64,000 nt of DNA, taken from the NCBI GenBank assembly GCA_030407315.1, contig JALQPE010001975.1:37232-101231 (forward strand), written 5' to 3'. The stretch is from Asparagopsis taxiformis (Eukaryota > Rhodophyta > Florideophyceae > Bonnemaisoniales > Bonnemaisoniaceae). The notes beneath the pieces were generated by a model. It was not told where the DNA came from. It did no database searches and worked only from the letters and a program-made list of their open reading frames with translations. The translations under genes were made by a program, and so were the position numbers. Shown one piece after another: positions 1 through 10,786 of the stretch (its first letter is position 1; each line of letters opens with the position of its first letter).

Positions 1-50
1 CGTTGAAATAATTAGATAGAATACTTCAGACATAACACAAACGGATAGAT

Positions 51-197
51 AATGTTGATAACAATCAACATTGACTCCACAAACAACATTTAAGTGGAGA
101 TGAAATGCCCTCTAATAGAGAGAGCCATCATCAGAGGAGACAATATCAGATCATCATCTGAAATGATCAACTTTGACCAGGATCAAGAACTCTGGTC
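51..197. repeat. Run of short inverted repeats
   Basis: Several short perfect inverted repeats follow one another: AATGTTGAT (51-59) with ATCAACATT (64-72); CTCCAC (75-80) with GTGGAG (94-99); TCAGAT (146-151) with ATCTGA (156-161), overlapped by GATCAT (149-154) with ATGATC (163-168); GACCAG (175-180) with CTGGTC (192-197). The stretch lies just beyond the 3' end of the gypsy-1 pol frame, so it may be the 3' untranslated or LTR part of that element. No ORF was found in 1-249 that I would call real. Confidence 0.6.
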
Positions 198-249
198 ATA
201 GGCAAACATTAAACTAACTCTACAGTGTATCGAACATTGTCAAGAAAGG

Positions 250-3200
250 TCACAGGATATTGCGAAGAGAGGAACAAAGATTTGTTACAAGACGCGTTTG
301 GAACCTGTGCCGGTATTGTTTTGTACCTAGATTTTCAGAAAGAGACGGAGTGTTTTCAAGAGACAAATGACCTGGTGGTCGTGATAGTACCAACTCGAAC
401 GGTGCCACCCCAGTGATTCGATGGACTTGGCAGTTATATCCGTACGTGACTGCATCACTGAATTGGTCCCAATCAGTGGCATCCTCGCAAACGTATCGGC
501 GAAGGGCGGACAGTATTGTGCGGTTAAATCGCTCCGCTTGGCCGTTTGTTTGGGGGTGGTATGCGGAAGTGTAAAGATTGCGGACACCAAGGATATTGCA
601 TATTGTGGAAAAGTATTTCGATGTAAATTGGCCACCGTTGTCGGATAGTAGGTAGACGGGGGGGCCGTACACAAACACCCAGTTTCTGCAAAAAGCAGTG
701 GCAACGTTGAATGTTGTAACAGTTTTGAGCGGTACAGTCTTGGTTAGTTTCGAAAAACGGTCAGTGATGACCAATAAGTATTTGTTGCCTGCCGGGGTTG
801 GTCTAAGAGGCCCCAAAATATCAATAGCGACAAATTCGAGAGGGGCGGCTGCGGGAAAAAGCTTAAGGAAGGATGCGTGCTTGCGGAGGTTAATGCGCTC
901 TTTGGCACATTCAGGACATCCTCTTACTGTGGCATGCACGTCCATTGCCATCGATGGCCAATAATATTGCCGGCGCAAGGTCGAAAACATGCGAGTTCCA
1001 CCTGGGTGTCCACTCATGCGGGGGAAGTGAGCTAAAAACAAAACACGGGATCTTAAATCTTCAGGTACCACGATCTGTTCGGACTTGTCAACTGGTGACG
1101 TACGTACAAGTAGTCCACGTTTGTCTAGCTTGAAGGGACAGGTAACCCCTTTGTCTATAAGAGCCATTTTTTCACGGCAATACTTGTCAGAGTGTTGAGC
1201 ATCCACGAAAGTGGTGATCGAAATTGGGGTTACTTCAGGTGATTCCACCGTAAGGATATGTTCCACAACCAATTCATCCAGTAAGTCCAATTCAATTCCA
1301 TCCCAAGTATCATCAGCATCTATGGCGGGAATAGTCAGGGAATTTTGGGTTTTTGTGGTCGCTATCGAGTCGTCAGTGATAATGAAGCATGGTATCTCCA
1401 TATCGACTTTAGGGCTCGATTCACCGTAAGTAGGCAAGCGACTTATGCAGTCGGCGATGGTATTAGATGCTCCTTTGCGGTATTGCACAGTAAAGTCGAA
1501 TTCGAGCAATCTCAGTCGCCAACGTGCCAAGCGCCCACTTGCGTCCGACAAGTTCATCATCCACTTGAGAGCCTGATGGTCGGTGAACACCTCGAAGTGC
1601 GTTCCCTGTAGGTACGGGCGTAGCATATGAACTTCCCAAACAACAGCAAGACATTCTTTCTCGCCCACAGAGTAGTTTTTCTCAGCTGGCGTCAACGATC
1701 GGCTCCAAAAGCCGATGGGATAGCGCTTACCATCTTCCGGGTGAGTCTGCAACAAGCAGCACCCGATTTGGTATTCACAGGCGTCTGTGTCGACAGAGAA
1801 GGGGAGATCGGCTCGAGGGAGACGGAGGATGGGAGGGGAGATAAGAGCGGCTTTGAGGTTAGAGAATGCTTCCCTCTGCTCGCTTGTGAATGGATTCAAT
1901 GTCGGGCCGATGCCCTGGCGTACTAGTGCGAACAGCGGTGCCGCAACGCGAGCAAAGTTCGGTACAAATCGGCGATAGACATTGCATAGTCCAAGAAACG
2001 ACCGTAGATGCGTCTGTGTGGTCGGCTCGTGAAACCCCGAGATTGCGTCCGTATTCTTGGTAGCAACTTCAAGGAGGCCGGGGCGGATAACATGGCCTAA
2101 ATAGTCTACACTTTCCCTGAAGAAGTTGCATTTGCGTAACTTCAACGACAAACCAGCTCCGCGCAATACGCTCAGGACCTCGTCGACGTGTCGAATGTGC
2201 TCTTCAGTAGATTTAGAGAATATGATGATGTCGTCTAGATAGACTAGACAGGTTCTCCAGCGGTAGCCCGCCAATAAAATGTCAATTGTCCGCTGAAAAG
2301 TTGCTGGTGTATTGCATAACCCAAACGGCATGCGACAGAATCGATAGGTTCCGCAGTGGCAAGTAAAGGTTGTCTTGTCACGATCCTCCTCGGCGACGCG
2401 GAGCTGCCAATAACCCGCGTTGCAGTCCAGAGTGGTAAGCCAGCGTGCATCTCCAAGCTAGTCTAAACACTCGTCCATTCGCGGCAATGGGTAAGTGTCT
2501 TTGACTGTAATATTGTTCAATTTCCTGTAATCCACGCAAAAACGAAGCGATCCGTCCTGTTTCGGCACCAGAACCACTGGCGATGCCCATTCTGATGAAG
2601 CGGGCTCAATAACACCGCTTTGAAGCATATCCTGAACTTGTTTCCGTTCGGCCTCTCGTGCTCTCGGACCTGACCTGTACGGTTGACAATAAACAGGCTC
2701 TGATCCTTCTTTTAGTTTGATGCGGTGCTCAGTGACACTTATTTCGCCAAGCTGTCCCTGCCACATATCCGAATATTGATCTAGCATCTCTCGTACTTTT
2801 GACTGTATATCGGCGGGCAAATGTGATAAGTCAATGGCATAGACAGTGGATGGAGGATTATCGTTCGACTCGGCTTGTTCAGTTGATTTTTCTGGAAAAG
2901 GCTTGCCTGAGAGTGAGGAAACCGAGGTATGGTGATTGAGAGTAAGTACCACATCTGTAGCTTGTTGATTTCGTAAATGTTGCGAAAAATCAGTCTCCAT
3001 CCTTGTTGGGGTGGTGGTACGCTCTGTGCAACTTCCACTTGTACTAATATCAGCTTGTGTGGCCGGAGATACGCTCGGTTCATCATTCTCTGTTAGGTTG
3101 ACGGTGATAATGGTTGCCGGTGCCGGTATTGCGGATCCAATGACTTGGCCTTTCGCAAGCTTTTGCGGACTGGCAGCGAAGTTTGCCACTCGTACTACAC

Positions 3201-3396
3201 AGGCGACATTTTTTTGCATATGGATTACGCCATTGCTCAGCGCTATTTGGTATTTTGAAAATAGGTGGGGATTGGTCTCCATGAAGTGGAGACCCGTGAC
3301 ATCAGTTTGCACCAATACATTGACTTCCGTGTGGCTAGGCAACGTTATACTTGCAGCCACACGGATTTTTCCACTCGGCATCGCAGTTTTACGCAT
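250..3396 (-). pseudogene. pol: gypsy-1 pol: reverse transcriptase, RNase H, integrase
   Basis: This is one reading frame of about 1,048 codons interrupted by a single TAG at 2458-2460, right after the RT motif PLPRMDECLD. The frame resumes unchanged with the expected TLDCNAGYWQ block, so one point mutation explains the break (gypsy-2 has a serine there). Visible motifs are FCVDYRKLN, the catalytic YLDD, RNase H (FSVDTDACEYQIG), an integrase HHCC zinc-binding region (HPGGTR...CPECAKER), and the DDE core with LLSDNGGQFTS and HPQTNGQAERFNR. The integrase C-terminal beta-barrel and any chromodomain are missing. The start ATG at 3396 overlaps the protease stop as TGATG. Confidence 0.88.
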
Positions 3397-3896
3397 CAGT
3401 GGCGGCTGTGTACATGAATTCCGGGTCGGCGTGTGGAGGGCGCTCTTCCGTGTAATTTTTGCGAGGTCTCCGTTGACAAGGAGTACCCGCTGGTTTTGGG
3501 TTGAATAGATTCGACGTGCTCGTCCATATAGGTGGCGCCAAGAATGACATCAGCACCTAGTTTCTCCACCACCACAAACGGCTGGCGCACGGTATACTTA
3601 GCGATAGTTACCGTTAGATAAATTATCCCCAACGTTTTTAGCCTGTGATTAGAAGCGCTGGATAGATTGACGATGCGTCTCGTTTTGTTGATTTTTGGTT
3701 TGGCATCAGCAGGTAATAAATCGGCACGAATTAGGTTCGGGCCGGCTCCTGTGTCAAACACTGTGAGTCGGTCGATCTGTGTTTTTGCTGATAATCCAAT
3801 TTTTGCGGTCACTTTATAGTTCCAGGCGGACAGATAGCACACATTGCTTTGCTCGTAGCTTTCCAAAGATGTGTTGGGAGGTAGGCCATACGGCAA
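3396..3896 (-). CDS. gypsy-1 retropepsin-like aspartic protease
   Basis: The 166-codon frame holds the retropepsin active site DTGAGPNLIR and a later hydrophobic strand, VVVEKLGADVILGATYM, that fits the family's ILG block. This enzyme would cut the Gag and Pol polyproteins. The first codon given is TTG, and the frame is open further upstream (towards 3930), so the protease is probably made as part of a longer product by frameshifting from gag rather than from its own start. Its TGA stop shares one base with the ATG of the pol frame (TGATG at 3398-3394). Confidence 0.8.
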   Translation of the reverse strand: MPYGLPPNTSLESYEQSNVCYLSAWNYKVTAKIGLSAKTQIDRLTVFDTGAGPNLIRADLLPADAKPKINKTRRIVNLSSASNHRLKTLGIIYLTVTIAKYTVRQPFVVVEKLGADVILGATYMDEHVESIQPKTSGYSLSTETSQKLHGRAPSTRRPGIHVHSRH

Positions 3897-3976
3897 TGCC
3901 GTGTTTACTTGTGCGTTAAGCCTTTTCGGACTAGGTATGGCTGTAGCGGATGGCCTCTGTAAGGATAACGTGTCAG

Positions 3977-5590
3977 CTATGCCCGCCTCTGGGCGTTTTT
4001 CGCCGGTGGGTTTGTTGTTATGTATCCAGCAGTTTTCACTGTGCCTGAAGATGACGGTGGGCGGCGGAAGCGGTGGTCGCGCCTATTCCCAGAATTTGCC
4101 CTTGTCTGGCAGTACCTGGCGTCTTGCGCCCGGTTATCATGCGGTGCCTCTTGCGTTGGCCTCGAGTTCTGTGCAGATGTTACCGGCAATGAAAATGTTG
4201 GTGCACGTCCGACTCTGACTAGCCACTGCTTCTGTGAAGGCGTGAGTATTTCGTAGTTAGCCATCTGTATGACCATTATGTTTGATTCTGGAAATGAGGT
4301 GGAGAGAAGAGGACAGTTTGGCTTTCTGTGCCCAACCGCGAAACAGTCAAAACATATATCTGTTGGTTGGTTTGCATTGGAGGGCTTCTGGGCTTGTCTG
4401 TCGGATGATTTTGGGGCCTCCGACTGGCTGCTGCGGAAAACATCGGAATTGTTATGCCATCCTGTGCGGTTTTGGTTTGGATTCCATTGAATGGCAACAG
4501 GGGGGAATGGACCAGAAGGGTCTGAATTGACTGCCATTGACTCTGTAGGAGTTTGCTGCATGAAAGCTTCGTAGTCTGTGTCATAAGAAACAGAGCAACC
4601 GTTGGATGGCGGCTCCAATGTGGGTTGTGTGGCGAAGACGGCGTCAGCCGTCATTTCTTGACGCCGTGTCGCCTTGAGTCTCCGATCCACCCGGTGGGGT
4701 GGCATGGGAGCATTTGCATCCACCAACATGGCTCTATGAGCCCGGTCCTGTATAGCCCGCCTTGGGGTATTTGCAGACAACAACGCACGATTAGAGTCAC
4801 CAATAGCCTGTGCACGTTCCACACACTCCGTGTAGGTCATTTGCAACTCCGCTCCCCTAGCTGCTTGTAGAAGTGGCCTAATATCACCCCTCACACCTCT
4901 AATAAACTTGGTTATGAGCTGTTGCTCAGAGTACACGTTACCACATACCCTGGCTTTGCGACGCAAGCGAGTACCATACGTCATTTCGTCCTCATTAGCT
5001 TGCTGACGAGTCGCGTCAAGTTCGGCAACAGCCTTATCAATATATATGTCCTTGGCGTACGTTCTTAATAGGTGTTGAACTGCTTGCGAATATAAGTGAA
5101 ATCCGCCGAGCTGTTCGGTGCCAAGATCAAAGTGCGCTAAATAGTTTTCCCTTGCATCCCCTTCAAGAAAAGAGGGTAATAATAGCATCGCTGCACCTTC
5201 GCTAATATCATTTTCATCACATTGGCGTTTAAAGACAGCCAGAAACTCTAGAATTCCGATTGGGGTGCTGCCGTCAAACTTACGCTCACTAATCGAGTGT
5301 GACAGAAGCCTCCTGTATGCCCCAATATTGGCAGTAACAGTTCGGTCGACTCGAGCGTCGACGTTGCGAAGGCGATAACGCCTGTAAGATAGCACCCTGT
5401 TAAACTGTGTGTCTGATGAGCACAGCTCTTCTAGATCCCGTTCGTGAGGTCCCTTCCACACATGACCGCGTCGATTATGCGACGGATCATTTTCGCAATC
5501 AGTGCAGTAGCATTCCGGTAAAATAACCCTCATTTTCGGATTGCGTTCGTGGCGGTGTGCACGTCTATTCGCCATCCCCAAGCGTGTCAT
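3977..5590 (-). CDS. gag: gypsy-1 Gag (capsid and nucleocapsid)
   Basis: This 537-codon frame has a capsid-like retrotransposon gag region (around residues 100-260, with FLEGDARENYLAHF and LITKFIRGVRGDIRPLLQ) and a CCHC zinc knuckle, CFDCFAVGHRKPNC, typical of nucleocapsid. Gag would assemble the virus-like particle and bind element RNA. Its start ATG (5590-5588) overlaps the stop TGA (5589-5587) of the upstream frame as ATGA, a pattern known from translation by termination and re-initiation. The gag homolog at 39376-41172 has the same layout. Confidence 0.85.
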   Translation of the reverse strand: MTRLGMANRRAHRHERNPKMRVILPECYCTDCENDPSHNRRGHVWKGPHERDLEELCSSDTQFNRVLSYRRYRLRNVDARVDRTVTANIGAYRRLLSHSISERKFDGSTPIGILEFLAVFKRQCDENDISEGAAMLLLPSFLEGDARENYLAHFDLGTEQLGGFHLYSQAVQHLLRTYAKDIYIDKAVAELDATRQQANEDEMTYGTRLRRKARVCGNVYSEQQLITKFIRGVRGDIRPLLQAARGAELQMTYTECVERAQAIGDSNRALLSANTPRRAIQDRAHRAMLVDANAPMPPHRVDRRLKATRRQEMTADAVFATQPTLEPPSNGCSVSYDTDYEAFMQQTPTESMAVNSDPSGPFPPVAIQWNPNQNRTGWHNNSDVFRSSQSEAPKSSDRQAQKPSNANQPTDICFDCFAVGHRKPNCPLLSTSFPESNIMVIQMANYEILTPSQKQWLVRVGRAPTFSLPVTSAQNSRPTQEAPHDNRAQDARYCQTRANSGNRRDHRFRRPPSSSGTVKTAGYITTNPPAKNAQRRA

Positions 5591-6490
5591 AGGCCGTTCT
5601 CTGTTGTCATCTGAACTTGAAGAGTCCGCTCCAGTGTATCAAACGATTTGAGTGTTTCTTTCGGGGCGTTTTGCATGGGTACCGTGATATTTTTAGCTAT
5701 GCCATCCACCCGCTGACTCAACTCGATTACCTTGGCTTGTCCATCCTCCAGTGAAGTTATTTTCGCCTGTGCCTGATGTAGCGCATTACTCAGTGCAGTC
5801 ACATCATCAGCGATGCGATCGACTCGTTCGACAGCAGGTACTTCAGACATATACCTGTCCATTAAGCCGTGTACTTCCGTCTTGATCTGAGCGGATATGT
5901 AGTCTTGCACGTGTTGCATTTTTACCGAAACGACTTCAGTGACGACACGATTTATGTTTTTCTCCAATTGTGTGATTTTGTCCATTATCCTGTCAATGCC
6001 ACTTGGGCTAATTGCCGCGGTCACTGCAACGGGTGATCCCGGCAGTTCTGGCGCTGGTGGTGGGGCCGTTGTTTCATGGTCAATTTGTCGATTAGCTGCA
6101 CCAGTGGTCAGTGGTTGTGGCCGTGTGAGAAAGGGCAGTTTTCCAGATTGGACGTGAAATCGTTCTCGGTATGTTACGACCAGATTTTTTAGCGTCTGCA
6201 CGAGGGGTTTCCAGCCTTACGACAGATGGTGTATCGGCGGAAGGGGAAGGAAAACTGGAACCAATTCCCACATGTTCCAGTACCTCCGAAATTGTCGGAT
6301 TGACGCGTGAATTCGCGTTAGTATGCGATGGTACCTGTGATTGGCCGCTCACATGACGAGCGCTATCGGATCCTTGGGTGACTCGTGGGCTCTGCCTTTC
6401 ACGATGTAGTCGACGGAGTACCTGGGTGCGAGTCTCTCGCCTTGATCCATAACTTGATGGTGCCGTCGATGGGCGGCGCGGGGAGTCCAT
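5587..6490 (-). pseudogene. gypsy-1 upstream ORF with coiled-coil region, frameshifted
   Basis: The first ATG of this frame is at 6490 (MDSPRRPSTAPSS). The frame runs through a Ser/Arg-rich low-complexity region and must shift near a run of six A (T at 6185-6190 on the plus strand) to enter the 204-codon frame ending at 5587. That frame is rich in heptad-like patterns (IDRIMDKITQLEKNINRVV; ALHQAQAKITSLEDGQAKV). gypsy-2 has an equivalent coiled-coil ORF in front of gag, so this is a real element gene, perhaps a matrix-like or particle-forming protein. I do not recognise a named family. The A-run shift could be decay, a base-calling error or, less likely, programmed. Confidence 0.65.
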
Positions 6491-6928
6491 GGCGCAATAA
6501 TGGCAACAGAGACAAAACCCGCGCAGAAAGTAGTAGTAAATAAAAGGTGAAACAAAGAAAAGAACGTTAGATTCCCGAATTCTAGGTCGAGAGACCAATG
6601 TCGTCTCGTAAGTAGCAATGCCGACGCAAACGTAACGTCAGACAAGAGGTTGGTAGAGCTAGTGGGTAGTTAGAATAGACACTAGAACCGGGAAGGTCAC
6701 CGGCGCAGAGCCGCCGGAGCTAACGCTGCCTTCTCGCTCCGCGCCGGTTGTCCACACCTTTATTCAGTAAAATTCCGAAATAGTTCGGCGTCGCGCGAAA
6801 AGGCTAAAAGTTTCAAATTATCTCTAAAAGTCCAATTACAGCAATACTAGAGAGCTTACATGGCCAGCCTGCACTGTAAGGGTGATACAGGCTTACAGTA
6901 TTCCCTGTTCTGACGTTCACTATACTAC
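6491..6928. other. Non-coding stretch beside gypsy-1
   Basis: Probably the 5' leader of gypsy-1. It holds a GC-rich patch near 6690-6750 with repeated GCCGGnGC-type words, but I could not define an LTR, primer-binding site or promoter. No ORF here looks real. Confidence 0.4.
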
Positions 6929-8269
6929 ACACTCATCACATCGGACAGTTTCTGTGTCATCTTCACTTTCAAAGCCTTGCTCCCCGCCACAGCATCTTGA
7001 CAGCACATGCGCTGCTCCTCATTGGAAAACAAATCACACCACGGACTTTGACGCAGTACGTGTCGCACCAAGTCATTCAGCAGATCACTCTCGTCCCTGT
7101 ACGAAGGTGTATACGACTGCAGATTCTTGATGATATAGCCCGGAGGGGTAGCAATGTATCCTTTACCGTTCTCGCTCCAAAGTACCCCTTCTACCGGCTT
7201 TACCTCGATGGTGCGTCCAGTCTAACGTCTCTGCGTTTGTTCCGCTATAGGTTCCAACTCCATAGTCTCGTTCTTGCACCACTTTGGCAGGTTCTCCTCA
7301 ACCGCCCGGAGAACTCCAAGGTATTTCACAGGAATGGCTTGCTGTATCTTTGACTTACCGCCGCCGTGATCACTGCTCCTACCTGTTCTCGCATTTGCAA
7401 TAAGGCTTGCATTTTCCGCCTGCAGAGTCTTCACCTCAGCCTCCAACGCAACTATCTCTGTGGTGAGCGCCTTGTTTGCTATGTCCTGGCTGAACAATTT
7501 TCTTTCTAGCTCCGCGATCTTCTTCTTCTGCGCATTGATAAGACTCGCCATGAAATCAATGGATTCCGGTGGAAGCATCCTCTCTGCCCTCACCTTCCCC
7601 CATCTCGCACACCATCGGGAATATGATGTCCTCGATCGGCAACAACCGGTCCCGGCGCTACGCGCATATTTGGCACCAATGACGGTCTGTTGTGACAAGG
7701 CGCGCACTCTGGTGCTCTCTCCCCTGAGTACCACCTGTCCGCCGATGATGGTTGGCCTCCTGTGAACGTTGCTGAGGAACAACACCCCTTGCATCCATCC
7801 TCGTGTCCCTGACTACATTGCCGGCTGGGGCTGTGGTAATCGGTGTAGGTGGCGCAGCGGGTGTCACAGCCTCCAGCGTCTCGGGAAGCCGCGGCTGGGA
7901 AGCCGCCCATACCACTTCCGCAGCTGCCGACCCGATAGGAGCTACCTTTTCCATGGAACTCTGCCGCAATGCCAACATATTTTGAGCCACGATCATGTCA
8001 TCATCATGGTTTGCACTCTCCTTGCGGGCACGCTTGCTTCGGCCAGGCCCCATATCTCTCCGCGCCTTTCCCCCTTCCGCAATTTCCGGCTGCGGATCCT
8101 CATTTCTGCGCCGCTCCGTGTTGCGACTACCGGACCGCGTTTCAGTGCTGCCGGCAGGCCCAGACCGTTTCTTCGCGCGGGATAGTCGGGCGCTCGATGC
8201 AGCCGCTGTTGACCGGGCTTTATGGAGGCCTGGAGGCTTCGGAACTTTCTTCCCCAAACGCGGGGGCAT
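6929..8269 (-). pseudogene. Decayed paralog of the transposon accessory protein at 48147-49826
   Basis: The reading frame starts at 8269 (MPPRLGKKVPKPPGLHKARS) and is clearly homologous to the 559-residue protein at 48147-49826, including the basic N-terminus, the HDDDMIVAQNML block and the coiled-coil INAQKKKIAELE. It is broken by a frameshift near 7725, another near 7600, and a TAG at 7222-7224 where the relative has Trp. Homology continues past the stop to about 6929 and then ends, so the last ~110 codons are missing. The 5' flank up to 8495 is also shared, showing that both derive from copies of the same transposon. Confidence 0.85.
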
Positions 8270-8495
8270 ACTATGCCTATGCATTTGTAATGAAACTTTC
8301 CCCGAAGCGATGGTACAATCGGATTGCACGAGATACAAAAAGATTTCTGTGCAGTCTCGGTACCCACAACGGTCTGCCCTGAACGCCAGGATAAGTAGCG
8401 AGGTATACTTCAATAGCGGAGGATGCATATATGCCGTATACGGCAGGCAGGCAGTCATCGACAGCATGTAGTGTGTTGCAATTACAGCTGTAGTG
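8270..8495 (-). mobile_element. Shared promoter region and CACTA-type terminus
   Basis: This flank aligns with 49827-50010 in front of the intact paralog. It ends on the plus strand in TAGTG (8491-8495); read on the minus strand the end is CACTACAGCTGTAATTG, so the element begins with CACTA, the hallmark of CACTA/EnSpm termini. Beyond 8495 similarity stops. The intact copy has CTCGACAGCTG at the same place, so its terminus is altered. Confidence 0.6.
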
Positions 8496-10141
8496 CAATG
8501 CCACTTGGCGAAGCGCTTACAGCTAGGTGTTTCACCTCCAATTTTGGGCACTTTACCCAATTCTTTTAATTCTCAACTATTTTGGACTATCTATTCTAAC
8601 AGCAGTGCAATCACTGAACACGTGGCACGTAACACCAGTGATACACTGAATTGTACACTACACCTAACAGTTTACACTGTATTTACAGTGTGCCAGCGCC
8701 GCCGGCGCACCCGTCACTTAGGGTTTTTCGAATACCCCACTGTATCAGTATTTAGCCTACCTATTGGACACCAACCATAAGTACATTTAGGGCTACAAGC
8801 CACATATAACTTAGTATTTAACTAGAGGCGAACCGCCATGTCCTTTGATTGTAAAAGCCAGCCGGAAGCTCGGTGTCCAATCTACCCCCAGGGTGCGTTT
8901 TGCCTACTGATTCAGTGTGCTTCTCCCTTGGCAATGATGCTTGGCACTCTTCCGGTGTCCCTTTCCGCTGATTCAGCTTCTCAATGTCGGGACGCTGTAT
9001 CAGCATTGCCCCTACCACGCGTCACCGGTGGTGCGCGTGCCCCCCAATCAGGTGTCTTCGGCCGCCTGGTTCCCACCTGGAGGTATGGTTGCGAGCCACT
9101 CCCAACTTGCGTTTCGCAGTCTCATTGCAGCCTGCTTCGACTTTGGCTATAGTGTCTGGCCTGCTTCTGGAACCCATTCCCCGCTGTATCAGCTTTCTGT
9201 CCTGGCCGTCGTGCGGGTTCAGCAACCCCCCCCCCGCCGCCGACCAATCGGACTTGGTTATTGATGTGCTCCCAACTATCGTTTTGCAGTCTCATAGAAG
9301 CCTGCTTCGTCTTTGGCTATAGCGCGGACCGCGCCGACCCTGGTCACTCTATGATTCAGTCTTTGACTGGTTATTCTGCTGGATCAGCTTCCCTTTCCTC
9401 GATACCACGCGTCACCGGTGGTGCGCGTGCCCTTCGATCAGGTATCTTCGGGTGCCTAGTGCCCGGCTCTTGAGCCACTGCTCCTCTCCCGCTGTACCAG
9501 CGTATCGCTGTATGCATCGCTGTACCAGCGCCCGCCCTATCCTATAGGGCTCCCCCTTCTTCTTCCCTTTTTGCTTCTTATACAAGTCACTCATCCCTGT
9601 TGTACCTTGTGTCCTCCCTTCTTCCCTATTAGGGTTGGTGAACCACCATCCTTTCGGTGCACCACCATGACTCACCATGTGACCCCAGGGTTCTAGACGG
9701 ATCGTCTGTGTGGCCTTACAACCCACACTAAGGCAGGCGATTCGCCTTTGCTCTACCACACTCGACTCGAGCCTGACTACCGAGACAGGAGGGCTCGAAC
9801 ACCTCGCGGTGGCTCGCCGATTCGGCTTACAGCCAAGGCTGCCCGTTGTCGAATCGACCAAGCCATTGCACTACAACAGCTAGGCAACTTTTTGGGGCTG
9901 CGGCGAGCACGCCTATGGCCCCCTCCTGAAAGGTGGTTTGTCCCAAACCACTATCTTCTCCTGTTATCCTAATTGTAGGTTGGTGTGGAAGAGTTGGATG
10001 ATCCGTTGTGGGAGGTTCCTGAGTAGGACGTGGTGGGGGGCTCGCTTTGTGCTTTTTGTTGGCCGCTCGGCGGTTGGTGTTCTTCTGTACTCGGCGCGAG
10101 GGTGTCTGCACCTGATGGGGTGGCTTGCGCATTAGCGGGGG
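8496..10141. repeat. Non-coding region with dispersed direct repeats
   Basis: No credible gene. A block containing CACGCGTCACCGGTGGTGCGCGTG occurs near 9016-9040 and again near 9408-9432. The phrase ending GCAGCCTGCTTCGACTTTGGCTATAG near 9125-9152 recurs as GAAGCCTGCTTCGTCTTTGGCTATAG at 9297-9322. There is also a 16-bp inverted repeat, CACTGTATTTACAGTG, at 8676-8691. The segment may be the 3' untranslated or LTR part of the gypsy fragment that follows at 10142. Confidence 0.5.
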
Positions 10142-10333
10142 TTATGCAAGTGATGGCGTTGGTTCCTCTGTTGGACGCGGTGCGAGTGCAACTCTGTCGA
10201 GGCTAACCTTTTTGGTAATGCCGTCACGATCGATGTAAATAGTCCGCCGTCCGGTACGGATAACCCTGTAGGGACCTTGGGCTCTCGGAGTTACCTTGTT
10301 CCGTTCGCGGACTTCTGTATTGTCCAGGTACAC
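10142..10333 (-). pseudogene. Orphan C-terminal tail of a gypsy integrase
   Basis: About 63 codons encode YLDNTEVRERNKVTPRAQG followed by PYRVIRTG and VSLDRVALAP, matching the integrase C-terminal barrel just after the DDE core (in gypsy-2: GNHALGPFRVLRND...VNSDRVAYAP). Nothing upstream on the minus strand (10334-10557) resembles the rest of an integrase. It is a remnant of a gypsy copy distinct from gypsy-1, or the displaced end of it. Confidence 0.65.
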
Positions 10334-10557
10334 ATAATCATCCTCAACAAGGTGGAAATGTTCGATTCATAGTCCGACGGTCCCTTTTTGTTCAGACTAT
10401 GGCCCTCATACCGCGAAGGACAGTCTGTTTTCCAATGTATGACTTCATTTTATAACGAGCGCTGGGTGTAAGGAGCGGAGTAGACAACTACTCCGCGTTC
10501 AAAGTGGTAGACATCCAACTACTTTCCTTGTACAATCATTGGCTCAAAAGTAGTGTA

Positions 10558-10580
10558 CCCTCCCTGGAGGGGTATTATGG
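10558..10580 (+). repeat. pogo-like element, left terminal inverted repeat
   Basis: Starts CCCTCCCTGGAGGGGTATT and matches the right end, read on the other strand, with about two mismatches over 23 bases. The first 15 bases are themselves nearly self-complementary. Confidence 0.8.
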
Positions 10581-10786
10581 AACACTTAAGCACATTTTAA
10601 ATGATAATATATCGAGAACTCCATTCTGGAAAGAGATACCATAACGGATATGAAGCGTGGTGTTCCCTCGTTCGATTGGCACCAGTTTCTACGATTAGAT
10701 TTGAGTCACCACCGAGCTTTCCATCAAAATTCCCTCCTCTTCCAGCACCTCAATTCCGTCACAAATTGGACAATTTTGGAACAAGT

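Larger units (their letters stand above)
250..6490 (-). mobile_element. Ty3/gypsy LTR retrotransposon (gypsy-1), defective
   Basis: On the minus strand the order is gag (with an upstream ORF), aspartic protease, reverse transcriptase, RNase H and integrase, which is the Ty3/gypsy order. I could not find matching LTRs: 1-249 and 6491-6900 do not resemble each other, and the integrase frame ends at 250 without the C-terminal part seen in the second gypsy element of this window. The copy is therefore truncated at its 3' side or continues beyond the window. Its coding base composition is near that of the host, unlike the CpG-rich gypsy-2. Confidence 0.85.

Noticed and set aside
6185..6190. Programmed ribosomal frameshift at the A6 run in gypsy-1
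   Set aside because: The codon phasing does not fit a canonical X XXY YYZ slip site, and the needed shift is +1; a homopolymer indel is more likely.
9770..9885. tRNA-like signals on the minus strand (A-box-like TGGCTTGGTCG and B-box-like GTGTTCGAGCC)
   Set aside because: I could not fold a complete cloverleaf: the T-arm stem has a mismatch and no clear anticodon arm or acceptor pairing is present. It may be a tRNA-derived short element, but this is not supported.
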